Origin: Apostichopus leukothele
Lineage: Eukaryota > Echinodermata > Holothuroidea > Aspidochirotida > Stichopodidae
Reading direction: 5' to 3'
Length of the DNA: 27,168 nt
Assembly (NCBI GenBank): GCA_010014835.2
Contig: JAAAKB020000003.1
Location: 647 to 27,814 of the forward strand
Shown here: positions 1-10,841 of the stretch, piece by piece
How the letters are laid out: every line of letters starts with the position of its first letter
Position numbering within the stretch: the first letter of the stretch is position 1
The notes under the pieces: model-generated
Databases searched by the model: none
The model's input: only the letters and a program-made list of their open reading frames with translations
Told to the model about the DNA's origin: nothing
Made by a program: the position numbers and the translations under genes

Positions 1-1629
1 CCCTCCCCCCAGGTCCTCCCCGCCTTCCAAAGTCTTCCAAGTCCCACCAGGCAAGATAAACAAATTTAGACATGAAATGATACAATAGAAGATTGCATTA
101 CATAAATTTGTGGGGCACAGATTTTCCATATTAACATAGCCTTGCATTATGAGATGGAACATGTAAGTTTATGCGTAGAAGATCTCTAGTTAAATTGAGG
201 GGGTATCAGATCTCTTTGACTTATAATCTGTTGACTCACGTACCTCGTGATTTATTTATTGTATGCAAAGTTACATCCCACTGCAAAATACAGCTCAGTT
301 TAAAATAAAACTACCTGTCATTTATTCTTGGACCCTTGTTTTTTTTTTTTTTTTGATTTTTTGTTCCAGTATTTTCAGCCAAATATTTACAGTGAGATAT
401 TGTACAGTAGGTAGAGTAATTACAGCAGTTAAGGATTTCCTGCCCTAGATAGGATTCCAATATATCACTTCTCTATTCCAGACATATTGTGTGTTGGCTT
501 CCTCACGCTGTGATGCCTACTGCAATTTGATTTGAAAGTTAGTATTATCCTATTTTTATTACCTATTCTTTTATTCCCAAAGGAAGGAAGTAAGTTAGTT
601 TGATAAATTGACGATATTTTATGATCACAAGTTTTGCATTTATTATTTGGTATATATAGCTGAAGGCTCTAGTAGAGCCGTTGGGTATATTGTATATGAT
701 GCACCAGCTAGAATAAATTTAAGACAAATAGAAGAAATACTATAAAGTGGATTTTGAGGTTAATAAATATTACTGACAATGCCTTACCGAATTTCCATAT
801 AAAAGATTGGTATTGACTGCATAATGAAGCTGTTTGAGTTTGCAGTGTATTTACACAGTATGCCGTTCATTTAGGTACATCTTAGTACAAAAGCGATTTA
901 ACATGATGCGATAACAGATACATGTACAGATTTCTAACAAATATCAACACCTTGCCTCTCTCTCAGCACTATTGTAATTTCATGGTGATTTTCTCTTGGC
1001 CAGCAGCACTAGTTGGTTGAAATTTGCATATAAAGCTCTCAGTGAAATTTTTTACATTCATTTAATTTCTGAAAGGAGATCGGAAGTCCTGCCTTACAAT
1101 TTCAAATATAACCTACTTTAAAACACAAGCTATTGTTCAAATATTCAAGATTTTAGTTTTGTCCTCTGTTTGGTATATTTTTATTGCATTATTTAGGACA
1201 TTCGAGGAAATAGTTTTACCATTGTTTATTCATCTGAACATTTGTGGGTACAAACTGCTTTGGTACTTTCAAATTTTAGGGTCTTATTGATGAAAAACAG
1301 TGCGTTTCCAAAATCGTTAGCTATATTAACATTCTGTAATATCTAGTGAATTATGTCACTCTGCACTGCAGTGGTTCAGTTAATGCATACCATAAATTTC
1401 ACCATCTACAAATGATGATACATGTATGTATAGAGATAATGCTAAAGACCATCAAAACTATATTGTATATAACAGCTTGTACTTAAAGAATCTCTAGAAA
1501 CATGTATTAAATATTGCCATCATGCAGTTGTGGAAGTCCTCAAGATGTTGCATATATATAGAAACTGATATGGCAAAAGATTCTTATTCAATTAGCATTG
1601 ATTTCTGGGGTGTTTTTGGCTGCTAATAT

Positions 1630-2075
1630 AACGTGTCTGTGGTCCCGAAGTTGTGACGTTCTCGAGAAATAGTCAGTTTCAACCAGACCAGCTTCCATGC
1701 CTTGAAAGCTGATTAAATCAATAAACGGAGCCTCCTCTTTATCAGTGCAAACTACAACGTACATTGACTGGACGCAGCATGAGCGCTTTCTGCACTGCTA
1801 ACATGTAAAAAGCTCTGCCTCTCTCTCCTGACCAATGAACAGGCCGTTCTCCATCTCAATCAAATTAAAGTAAGGGAGAGGGGAACCTTAGCCAGGAAAT
1901 GTTTACAGCACCGCTCGCTAACATCCGGTCGTCGTCGCACATGATTGATTACCAAGCCAAGTGCTCCGGAAATCACTCCGTTATATCCTGTGTGGGAGGA
2001 AGGAGTAAAATATCTCCATCATGATGAAACATGAGACTGCCTCGCTTAAGTCGCGGCCGGTAATTTTGTTTTTTT
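1630..2075. promoter_or_regulatory. CpG-rich candidate enhancer or internal promoter in intron 6
   Basis: CpG dinucleotides are scarce on both sides of this block but dense within it. It carries clustered factor-like sites: TGATTAAATCA (1709-1719, homeodomain-like near-palindrome), ATAAACGG, CCAAT (about 1832), TGATTGATTA (1942-1951, PBX/HOX-like), CCGGAAAT (about 1967, ETS-like) and CGCGGCCGG near the right end. No sustained reading frame runs through it. It may be an enhancer, an alternative promoter, or a conserved non-coding element. The call is inference from composition and motifs. Confidence 0.4.
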
Positions 2076-3113
2076 TTTCTCTTTTTTTCTTTTCCCCGTT
2101 TACAGACAAAATGTACCTAGTCACGACAGTTTACATGATAGCTGAAGCCGGTGAACTAATGAGATGCTGAATATGACATATTTGCTTTGTTGGCTTAACA
2201 GTTTAATTTAATTAGTCAATTAGTTTTTCCCTCTCAGTTCATATTGAGACAGTTATGAAACCCTGGAGAGTGGGTGGGTTTCAAAATATTCCATGTAAAT
2301 TTGTAACAGGAGAGTTTTAAAGAAAAAAAGAGACATTTTTTTCCAGAGGTAGCGATCAAGTTAAGCCCAAGTAGAGTGATGAAATTATCGGCAGCCTGAT
2401 ACCGGGGTTGAAGGGAAATTTAAGTTGAGTTAATGCAATGAATGCCCAACAAATTATTTTGACTTGTATAGCTTGTCACTAACGATCAGAATTCCTTATT
2501 TGGCAACAGCTAATTTTGGGTTGACATTTTCAGGAAGGACAAATGTTTGTATTTTTAGGACTTTGCTCTTCCTGATTGAAGTAAAAAAGGGAATTGTATA
2601 AAATAGAGAAGAGGAAAGGTTTCAGAGAACCGGAGGTAAAGATTTGTTGAATTTGATTGTCACTTCCTATGGCACTTAACTTAGCTAAATATTCCTAGCA
2701 TCCTTTTGTTGTCTGTTAAGAGATCAGTCAAGTTTGTCTCTGTAATAAGTCTGGACAAAACTTCCACAGGAACAAAGCAAACATTATTGAATGTGACAGA
2801 CTAATGATCGAAGGCTTACTTGTCACTGCAGTACTACTGCACTCTGATCTTCTATACTCTTATTGGTAAATTTTGTAGAGTTTAGTCTTGTCTTTTGACT
2901 GTATTTTGAAATGGTTCATTACATTTAATGACTTAAATTTCATGAAACAGATATAATATTATTAACCTATATTGTATGATTAATTATAGAAAGGTGTCAT
3001 GTCTAGGAGCAAAGCATGTTTCCAAGGTTATGTTTCATGGTCCAAGTACAATAGGTAGATATTCTGAACATATATTACATGTAGCTCCAGTGGGGGCCAT
3101 GACCCTCCCCTCC

Positions 3114-3426
3114 ATTCCTGTGAATACCACTACATGTATGTGTTCTATACTGTACAGCTTTAATAGACTCGGTCATATGCGTTTTCTTAGTATGTTAATG
3201 ACATGTTAATTGACAATTTCAGCTAATTCCTGTGAATGCCACTATGTGTTCTATATAATATATGTAGCTATAATAGACTCGGTCGTATGTGTTTTCTTAG
3301 TATGTTAATGACATGTTAATTGACAATTTTAGCTAATTCCTGTGAATGCCACTGTGTGTTGTATATGGACTCGGTCGTATGTGTTTTCTTAGTATGTTAA
3401 TGCAATGTTCATTGACAATTTTAGCA
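3114..3426. repeat. Tandem repeat, three units of about 110 bp
   Basis: Units begin at 3114, 3226 and 3336 with ATTCCTGTGAATNCCAC and share GACTCGGTCGTATG and TTTTCTTAGTATGTTAATG further in. Lengths are 112, 110 and about 91 bp, the third being shortened in its middle. Copies differ by a few substitutions and small indels. No coding potential is conserved across the units. Confidence 0.9.
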
Positions 3427-4940
3427 AATTCAAATGTGATTGTGATTTTCTAATATAAAACAGTAACAAAGCTTACATGACTCCTGGCTTTGCCTGTTTC
3501 CACTCAAATAATTTTAATGACTATTCTTAATTAGGAGACAGCTTAAAACATACAAAAATCTTTTAAGCAAACCATTCTTAAGATGAAAAGACATGTTAAC
3601 CTCAACCTGCACTATGAATATTCATGTCTGACCTATCTTTTAATAATTATAAAATACTCAAGTAAAATGCATTCCTTCCTCTGTCAACTTATGGGTTCTT
3701 TGTAGCAAATTTGTTGTATACAGTACCCTATAGTCCAACACCCGGGCCCTCTTTTCATCTGTTTCATCCAAGTCAGATTTTCAATATTTTGTTTTAGTGT
3801 GCATCATATAAACTTGAAATGAAGTACTGTAATTAAGTTTATCACTCACAGCTTGATTTGTAGATGTAAATTAATTATGCAATAAATAAGACAGTAAACC
3901 TGAATGAGCATGATGTGTGGAGGTTATTAATTATTTAATAAACACAATAGGCCTAATGACTCTTTAGTCAAGGATTACACTTTTTTTTCATACACTTTTG
4001 AGCCTTCTTGTAAGATTAACTATCCTGAGATCCAGTATAATGCATTTATCTGTAATAATGTTTTGGGGATCTAGAGGTCTTTTCTGATTCATTACTCGCT
4101 GAATTTAGTGCCGTATTCTTGGTCTAAATTTTTTTCACTCACTACCAGGAACAGTTCCAAACTAACTGTACCCGTATAACCTCACAGTGACATTATTTTA
4201 ATGGGTTTCAAAGAACAGTTTAACTGCAAGAAACAGTTCAACTTGACCTCTCAGTGACATTATAGATACATTTGTATCTCCATACACATGATTTATGGCA
4301 CGTACACACAGCCATATCAGATATACATGATATACATTTAATGACGCATGTATGCATGTAGAATATTATAATGACATGGAAAAAGCAAATTGGATATCCA
4401 AACAAAATTGCATTTTCTTCATAGTTTAAAATGAAATGTGACCATTCATATTAAACCTGCAATGCAATTGGATTTAGGTATTCAGTTTAGTGTATAAAAT
4501 GAATCAAAACTAATTATGCATAAAGCCCCTTTATCTGCAGATGAATTCGTAGAATAGAAAGTTGTTGTATGAAAGCAAAGAGTGATAAGTAAACCTATTT
4601 GTTCGTTATTTGTTGTTGCAAGATGTTTTGAACTTAAGTTGGACAAGATTAATACTAAATTTACAGTAAACTATACTAAGTTGTACTAAACAGACAAGGT
4701 ACACACCTAGCACTCAGTTGTGGTTAATTATTCGAAACAGTTGCAGTAGTTACAATTTCATACCAGTCTGACAGGTTTGCTGTTAAAGCCTAAATGACAT
4801 AATCCTTTCAACACTTCTCATTAGTTACATTTCACTTACTTTAATTTCAATTCTTCATCGTCAATAAAACTGACTGTTCATTTTGACCCCTAAAATAAGC
4901 CCCCAGGCTTTTGGTTGGCAAATTCCTGTCATACCGTATT

Positions 4941-4982
4941 CCGCCGCTGTGGAATTTGTATCGCAGTGGTATTGAGCGGCGG
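4941..4982. repeat. GC-rich inverted repeat
   Basis: CCGCCGCT (4941-4948) and AGCGGCGG (4975-4982) are perfect inverted copies separated by 26 nt, inside AT-rich intron. The surrounding 4860-5060 stretch is also richer in CpG than its flanks and may be a fragment of an old interspersed repeat, but no family was recognised. Confidence 0.6.
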
Positions 4983-5879
4983 CAGTTGTCTATCTTGGAG
5001 GTTTTTATATCTACTGACGAACGGATGGGATTGAAAATCATGGAAAAGGAGTTCGGATGAGGTTGGTTGATGATGATGTCTCAGTCTGTAACAAACCTCA
5101 ATTTGGCGGCTTTGGGTAAATTACTAAGATTACAAAAAGGGTAAGCTCTGCCTTCAAGTTCACCACATTTTCTATCCACTGCACACTCCAATTGTAAAAC
5201 ATGAATTCTGTAGGTTTGAATTACACAGTAATATATATTGGTACAGGAATTTTGACAAACTTGCAATCGTTACAGTATGTGGTGCCTTGTGACAATCATA
5301 GATGTTGTAACTTATATCACATCTAGATGATGTGCACACATAATCTGGGCATGTTTGTCGTTAAGAGAAGGTATTCAAATGATATATTTTGTCCATTTTA
5401 GAAATGACTTTTTGAGTCACGTGGAACCTCACCAAATATACTATCTGGATACTGATTTATTATGGAATTACATTTCAACCAACATTCTCTCATGTGTCAT
5501 AGTGTGTGACCTATAACTTTTAAATTGAAAAATATTCATAATTTTATCCCACCGCAAAAGAAGGAGTGACGGTTGCTTCTTGCCTCCTACATAATATGTT
5601 TATGTGTGTGTAAATATATATAAATATATATATATATACATGCTAGAGGCTATCAACTACCAAGCTTACTTACTGTTTCCTAAAGATATGACACTTTGAG
5701 AATTTGAGAACTTGTGTTACTGGTATTCTTTTCATGTTTTTCTTCAAACAAATTGAACATCACTATATTACATACCAGAAATGAATATCTCATGATTTCG
5801 ATATTTTAAGGCTGTAGCAGACACAATGTGCTGTATGTACTAAAAGCTTTCTGAAACTACTCTTGAAACTACAACGTAC

Positions 5880-6006
5880 CTGTTTCTGAACATTCAGTAG
5901 CCGTAGAGCTTTCAGTTCTATAGTGGCTTTCACTTTCAAATCCTGTGGTAGGCTACCGGGCAAGGACTGTAATTCTGAGATGCGGTACGCAATGCGGGAT
6001 GCAATC
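5880..6006 (-). CDS. SMARCA4: SMARCA4 coding exon 6, pre-HSA region
   Basis: Acceptor GTCTCTGTAG then GATTGC; donor AAACAG then GTACGT (phase 0). The frame reads [19 protein letters not shown], then [18 protein letters not shown] and VQKQ. Human BRG1 has [34 protein letters not shown] and FQRQ at the same place, so the match is nearly residue for residue. The next human residues (LRQEVVVCMRRDT) are not found in the remaining 5.87 kb of the minus strand, so the next exon lies beyond the left edge. Confidence 0.95.
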
Positions 6007-9000
6007 CTACAGAGACACGAGAATTGCAAAGAGTTAGGTTTCGTGTGGTGATCATTAAAATCTAAGATCCACACATTCCTTTCACCATTGACTAAATGCC
6101 CATAATGGCCACCATCCCATACGCAAATATCTTCCCTTTATTTCCTGCAATGAATGTCCTTTCGTGAAAAATGCATTTGCTGAGGTTTGTACCTCTCTAA
6201 ACTCGGACGATAAAACTTTTGACTTATTTAGCTAGTCACAGATGTGATAAGGATGGCAACTTTTTGCACCAAAAAATAATTTCACTGATTATATAAGGTT
6301 TTGATCTTTCCTCACTTAAATTTGAGCAATTTACCAAAAAGTACTTTTCACAACCATCATAGCATTAGTACTGCCAGAGAATATTCTCACTGTACATATA
6401 TACTAATGATCTTTATTATGGTGTCATATATTCTCACTGTACATATATATACTTATGATCTTTATTATGGTTGTCATGTACTGCTTTGCTAGCAACAAAG
6501 CTTGTGAGAGAGACTGAAGCACGGCAAGACCCTGACCTGTTTTCTCTCTCGTTAAGCGCTGTAATTGGGTCAATCCCTTCGGGTTTCTCGACGGGTACTA
6601 GCTTGTTCTGCTTGGGCTGTAGCATCATCACAGTTGGTATGTTAGACTGTGTCTTCTGGTACTGGGGAGATGGTTGGGGGACTGCTGTACTCTGAAAGAG
6701 TGTAAAAAACAGAAACCAAACTCAAGCAGAAACCTCATCACCGGGTTGCTTTTTGCCGTACATACCGAGGTCTGTCAAGGGTGTCCTGGATGTAAACATG
6801 ATCTGACTTAACACAATCTACAGAAACACTTACAAGATGGCAACATTTCTGCCGTAACTCTGGAAGCCTCTTTGAGCGGGATGACAGTGAACTTGCACGT
6901 CACAATGTCAAACGTTTTTGCCATCGCTATAGTTCAAGCAAGTTTATCGCACCTCTGCTAAAAACAAATCATTTCATAGCGGGGAATGAATAACTTTAAA
7001 GGAAAGCAGGCAGTCTATACTAGGTGTTGTGGAATGTATACAGGCGTCTCCAAGTAGGACACATCACCGAGTCAGCAAAAGTACTAAATGCCAAGCTTAA
7101 TCCAGGTACATTTGTCGGGTCTTTAAACCACTACAATCAAAGAACAGATCCTAGAACTGAGTTAAAGCACTTACTGTGGGTGCCTTTACAGGCTGGGCTC
7201 CTTTCTGCTGTGGGAACGGTGGATGTTGTGGAGATGGCTGGGGATGAGGGACTATGTTACTATTCTGGCTGGGGCTCTGCGATGAAGGAGGCCACTGAGT
7301 TGGACCACCACTGGTCGGTGGACCCGGGGGCCCTGATGGTGCTTGGTTTGGCATTCCTGTGACAGAAGACGGTTAGTAATGTTGTGTTTAAAAAATTATG
7401 AACAGATCACATTTTACTCAAGTTTCAATTTGAAATTCCTCCAGTGATTTCATTTGCAATGTTAATATTTGCCACCAGAGGCATAACATAAATCTCACAA
7501 TTACACATTAAAAACCTTCAATTATCGTTAAACTTTTGAAACAGAATGGGAAAATTCACCCCTGCCCCTACCCCCCCAAACCAATCCCAGACCTACAGCA
7601 GTTCTATAGCAGATTTACATTGGCCTAGCATAGGAGAAGGCATGTGGTGTGGCAACTTAGGCAAAATATCAGTCACTTGTAGGATTTTGATAAATGAAGA
7701 CTTACTTAATTTGGTTGTAACATTTAACTTTTGCAATAGTTACATTCATGAGGTAATCATTGTGGTATAAGTGGGGGTAGGGGCGGGTCATATCATCAGG
7801 GTATAATGTATCTAGTATGACATAGCAAAATGACATGCAAAGTTGTCAAATTGCTACACAAGTGCAAATATGTATATAGCCGTTTTTGCACACAGGAACC
7901 ATATTAAAATATTAATATTTTATTATATATTAATATTAATATTTTACCAGACACAAGTGTCCAGAGTCTTCAAAACTACTTCATTTTCAACACTCAATTA
8001 TTCCTTGATATTACACAATTTCTTTAAGGTGTTTTTTTTTTGGGGGAGGGGGGGTGGAGGGTGGTTCTCTCAGATTCAATCTTACCCATGGTTTTAGGGA
8101 ATGGAGCACCTCCTGGTCCCCACACTGGTCTTGACTGTATGGCCTGCCTCCAGTTATCTGGGAGAGGTTGATTCCTGGCCAGTAGTTTATACACCAGGAT
8201 CTGAGCCTTCAACTGCTGTAGCTGCCCATGAGCAAAGGGAGGCTGCTGCCTCTGATTGGGATTAGGCCCTGGGGATGATGACGCACCGGGTGGTACTTGG
8301 TTCATCTGTGGTTGGGTACCACCTGAACTGGACGATGCTGATCCCCCTGTGGGTGCATCCATCTGACCTGCAAATCCAGCTGCTTGTGAAATAAAATAAT
8401 TTAAAACAAAAGGATTGAAGTTAGATCAAGACATGCTTTCTTTAATTATTCACACTGTCTTGTGTGTTGATCATTATATACGGTGGGGTCCTATGGGAAT
8501 AGTCTGTCTGAATGGACAGACAGACAGATAGATAGACAGTAATTTCTGTCATCTGAAACAGCCCTGTAATGGCCACCTACCACTAAGTTGCCATTAGAAT
8601 GTAATAACAGCGTCAGAAGAGGTTTGTTATTTTTCATTCGTCTAATTTTTGAACTATGTACTCTCTATCTTTCAACTGATTTTCACTGTTACATAGTATG
8701 CCCATCCACGATTATACATTTGCGATGGGACAAACATATTAATACGTAAATAAAATATGTAAATAAACTGATCAATTTCTACCAAATTGGCCGGTGTGTT
8801 ATTGCTTCCCTAATGGAATCATCATATCTCCTGTCGCACTGCCACAATTGAAATAGCTTACCTGGATGACTGCCCTGTGGTGGTGGTCCTTGACTGGGTG
8901 CAGGTATAGGTCCAGATGAACCCGGAGCTACCCCTGCTGGGCCTGAACTATGGACTGGAGTAGAACTCATTCCAGGACCTTGGGGCTGTTGAGGAGGTCC

Positions 9001-10841
9001 TTGTTGTTGCTGCTGTTGTTGCTGCTGTTGTTGTTGCTGCTGTTGCTGTTGTTGCTGTTGATAGGGTTTGGCCCTGCTTGCCATGTACATGAGATGGCTG
9101 TAACGTGGATCATTCTGCAATCCTTTCTCCTGCATGCTCTCCAATGCCTGTAATTATAAGTTCATAAAAGTGACATCACACTGATTGTGACAAAGCCAGG
9201 GAAAAACCTTAATCTTAATATTTTGTGTAGCAGTTAAATTGAAAGCTCCAAATGTTGTCCCTAATATAACACTCAACTTACTGTTCCTGACTAAATAACT
9301 GCTATACATCTTCAAACTTCTTGATCATTTTGCAAATACCAAGAAAGACTTCAATAAATCCTCTCAGCAGTGTTAACAAACTGCTTATGTAATATTCCCA
9401 AAGCAAAAAATTAAATTCCTATCCAGGTAAATGTATAAAAGTCAGAGTTATTTGACATTTCAATCCGAGCAGGATCTTCTTCAGAGGAGAGTAGAAATTG
9501 TTGTCTAGAGATTCTGTTGGATCAAAACATTACGTGCTCTACATTTGATACTGTAGCAGCCAGTCAAACAACTCTGAAGGCAACAAAGTACCAACAAAAA
9601 TAACCTAACGGTTACTTCAGGCACAATTTAATTAGAATTTGGTAGACCATCATTTGAACATCTCTATTATTTTTAGTCTATGAACATACCCTTAACTTCA
9701 ACAGTAAAGGATCATGCTGCAAGATTAAACCAATAAATCAAGTCCTTAATAAACTCACCCTTTGCAGCAAGCCATAGTTTTGGGCATCCTGTGGGTAACC
9801 TTGGCCTTGCTGAGGTTGAGGGCCGCCGTGACTGGACGGCATGGAACCAGGTCCGTGCATGTAGGCTTGATTTGGCATTGGACCACCCGGCTGGTTCATT
9901 GCAGCTTGGCTTGGTTGCATGCTCCCTTGAGGGGTAGGCATCGGGCCTTGGTTGTATTGGCTTGGGGGATAACCAGAATTGGGTTGTCCCTGATGGTAAT
10001 TCCCTGCCTGAGGTCCCATGTTGCTTTGAGTCGGCATCATGCCATGGTGGCCACTCATCGGGGGTCCACTTGGCGGGTTCATCATGGCGGACTGGTTGTT
10101 AGGCAGAGGTCCACCTTGTCCCGGCATTGTCCCTGGTTGCATAGGAGTTTGATTGTGACCTGCAATCATATGTCCTCCTTGGTTCACTAAGTAGGCTTGG
10201 TTCGGAGGCATCGCACCTTGACTAGGGTGAGGCATGGCACTTCTATTTCCAGGGTGCATTATAGTCTGATTACCGCCCATCGGCGACTGAAACTGCTGCA
10301 TGGGGTTACCTTGGTTAGGCATAGGCCCCTGGCTTATCGGAGTGTTATGGGACATTCCTGGACCTTGGTTCGGCATTTGGCCTTGATGCATCATCTGTCG
10401 ATGAGGGCCGGCCATGTGACTAGCATTATGCATCACGCTACCATCCGCCATGGTCGCTTGGATTCCACCGGGCCCATGTGGCATCCCAGGACTAGGGGCT
10501 AATTGCATAGCAGCTGGACTCTGAGACATAGGCATGGGGCTCTGCGATGGCCCTGGGGCATGCATTGGACCGGGGCTAGGTCCATGCATTGGACTCTGAC
10601 TAGGTGAAGGGCCGTGCATTCCACCTGGACTAGGGCCAGGTCCAACATGCATGGGGCTTGGACTCGGTACTGGTCTTAAAGGTGCTGGACTAGAACTGTG
10701 ACCTCCGGTCATTGAAGCAGGGCTAGGTGCTGCCATAGGACTGTGCCCTTGTTGCATGGCATTGTTGGCCATTTGTTGATTTGTCATAGGGGTGTTGGGA
10801 TCCATCATACCCCCCTGATTTGATGGTGGTCTTGAAGACAT
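5880..10841 (-). CDS. SMARCA4: SMARCA2/4 (BRG1/Brahma) chromatin-remodelling ATPase, 5' part, six coding exons (spliced)
   Basis: This gene encodes the catalytic subunit of SWI/SNF (BAF) complexes, a nuclear ATP-driven nucleosome remodeller. Only the N-terminal 709 codons are here. Six exons (10841-9759, 9147-8862, 8379-8086, 7356-7175, 6691-6537, 6006-5880) join with GT-AG introns, and every junction keeps frame. Order in the protein: Met/Pro/Gln-rich low-complexity region (1-361), LESMQEKG and DPRY motif (363-377), 20-residue polyQ (391-410), QLQ domain (about 504-540), Pro-rich linker, [13 protein letters not shown] motif, and the pre-HSA stretch ELQSLPGSL...[13 protein letters not shown]. 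The last two closely match human BRG1 and BRM. HSA, SNF2 helicase and bromodomain are expected beyond base 1. Most invertebrates have one SMARCA2/4 gene, so choosing between SMARCA4 and SMARCA2 is not meaningful here. Identity is very secure from motif order and spacing. Confidence 0.95.
6383..6478. repeat. Direct duplication, 2 x about 48 bp, in SMARCA4 intron 5
   Basis: ATTCTCACTGTACATATATA starts both copies (6383 and 6430), and both end with GATCTTTATTATGG then GTCAT. The copies differ only by small indels and one substitution, so the duplication looks fairly recent. Confidence 0.85.
6537..6691 (-). CDS. SMARCA4: SMARCA4 coding exon 5, [13 protein letters not shown] motif
   Basis: Acceptor CACTCTTTCAG then AGTACAGCA; donor AACAG then GTCAGG (phase 2). 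The frame gives a Pro/Gln-rich start, then [18 protein letters not shown] and [10 protein letters not shown]. This matches human LHQKQSRITPIQKPRGLDP and VEILQEREYR at equal spacing. It is the conserved segment just upstream of the HSA domain. The annotated end is set by the donor; the open reading beyond it is intron. Confidence 0.93.
7175..7356 (-). CDS. SMARCA4: SMARCA4 coding exon 4, proline-rich linker
   Basis: Acceptor CTTCTGTCACAG is followed by GAATGCC, which completes a glycine codon and continues [13 protein letters not shown]. The donor is CCCACA then GTAAGT (phase 0). The product is a Pro/Ser/Gln-rich linker between QLQ and the pre-HSA region, matching in position the Pro-rich linker of human BRG1 and BRM. 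It is weakly conserved and is assigned because both splice junctions keep frame with the confidently identified neighbouring exons. Confidence 0.88.
7556..7790. repeat. Possible small inverted-repeat element in SMARCA4 intron 3
   Basis: A C-rich block (7557-7577, core GCCCCTACCCCC) and its inverted counterpart (7771-7790, core GGGGGTAGGGGC) bound about 190 bp of ordinary AT-rich sequence. A short MITE-like element would give this pattern, but chance pairing of two low-complexity runs is possible. No target-site duplication is evident. Confidence 0.3.
8034..8064 (+). other. T-run followed by G-run tract beside exon 3 donor
   Basis: A run of T is followed by GGGGGAGGGGGGGTGGAGGG on the plus strand. 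The gene is on the minus strand, so the transcript carries the C/A-rich complement, while the DNA strand could form a G-quadruplex. It lies 21-43 nt into intron 3 from the donor at 8085. Confidence 0.6.
8086..8379 (-). CDS. SMARCA4: SMARCA4 coding exon 3 carrying the QLQ domain
   Basis: This exon encodes the QLQ domain, a short helical protein-protein interaction module near the N-terminus of SWI2/SNF2 ATPases. Visible hallmarks are [22 protein letters not shown] and a following Q-rich helix (about residues 504-540), very close to human [22 protein letters not shown]. It is preceded by a Ser/Gly/Pro/Gln-rich lead. The donor is ATGG then GTAAGA (phase 1). The acceptor is a tandem AAGCAG, so the exon may begin at 8379 or three bases earlier at 8382. 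Both keep frame, and a third in-frame AG lies 12 nt inside. The long open reading past 8086 is intron. Confidence 0.94.
8503..8539. repeat. GACA/GATA microsatellite with hairpin, SMARCA4 intron 2
   Basis: GACAGACAGACAGATAGATA is preceded by TCTGTC separated by six bases, so the edge of the microsatellite can fold back on itself. It is intronic. Confidence 0.8.
8862..9147 (-). CDS. SMARCA4: SMARCA4 coding exon 2 with polyglutamine tract
   Basis: The acceptor AATTACAG is followed by GCATTGGAG, giving ALESMQEKG, the counterpart of human MESMHEKG. The donor is CCAG then GTAAGC, leaving phase 1. Codons 391-410 are 20 uninterrupted glutamines made of mixed CAA and CAG triplets (9001-9060), followed by a Pro/Gly/Ser-rich stretch ending GSHPG. 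The mixed codons suggest a tract kept as protein rather than a freshly expanded pure microsatellite. A minus-strand reading past the donor stays open but is intronic. Confidence 0.93.
9001..9060 (-). repeat. Polyglutamine-encoding CAR repeat (20 codons)
   Basis: Twenty consecutive CAA/CAG triplets on the minus strand encode Q391-Q410 of SMARCA4. CAA and CAG are interleaved, with no pure CAG stretch longer than two codons. Confidence 0.97.

Larger units (their letters stand above)
1..5879 (-). other. SMARCA4 intron 6 (partial), non-coding
   Basis: No SMARCA4 exon and no other convincing coding sequence is visible on either strand; the open frames here are short and composition-driven. The stretch is AT-rich, with homopolymer T runs (about 342-356 and 2068-2085), a TA-rich microsatellite (about 5613-5640), a three-unit tandem repeat (3114-3426), a GC-rich hairpin (4941-4982) and one CpG-rich block (about 1630-2075). 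It is intronic because the gene must continue to the left. Confidence 0.75.

Noticed and set aside
4847-5041. 64-codon minus-strand open frame tested as the next SMARCA4 exon
   Set aside because: It lacks the expected LRQEVV...RRDT and KRSKRQ residues and has no matching splice sites.
7024-7362. 112-codon plus-strand open frame
   Set aside because: It overlaps SMARCA4 exon 4 in antisense, and its openness comes from the Pro/Gln-rich coding strand.
8950-9153. Plus-strand frame with a poly-leucine run resembling a membrane segment
   Set aside because: The leucines are the antisense of the polyQ codons of SMARCA4 exon 2.
9762-10502. Two plus-strand open frames of 142 and 101 codons
   Set aside because: They are antisense shadows of the repetitive SMARCA4 first coding exon; the His/Arg/Leu-rich products mirror its biased codons.
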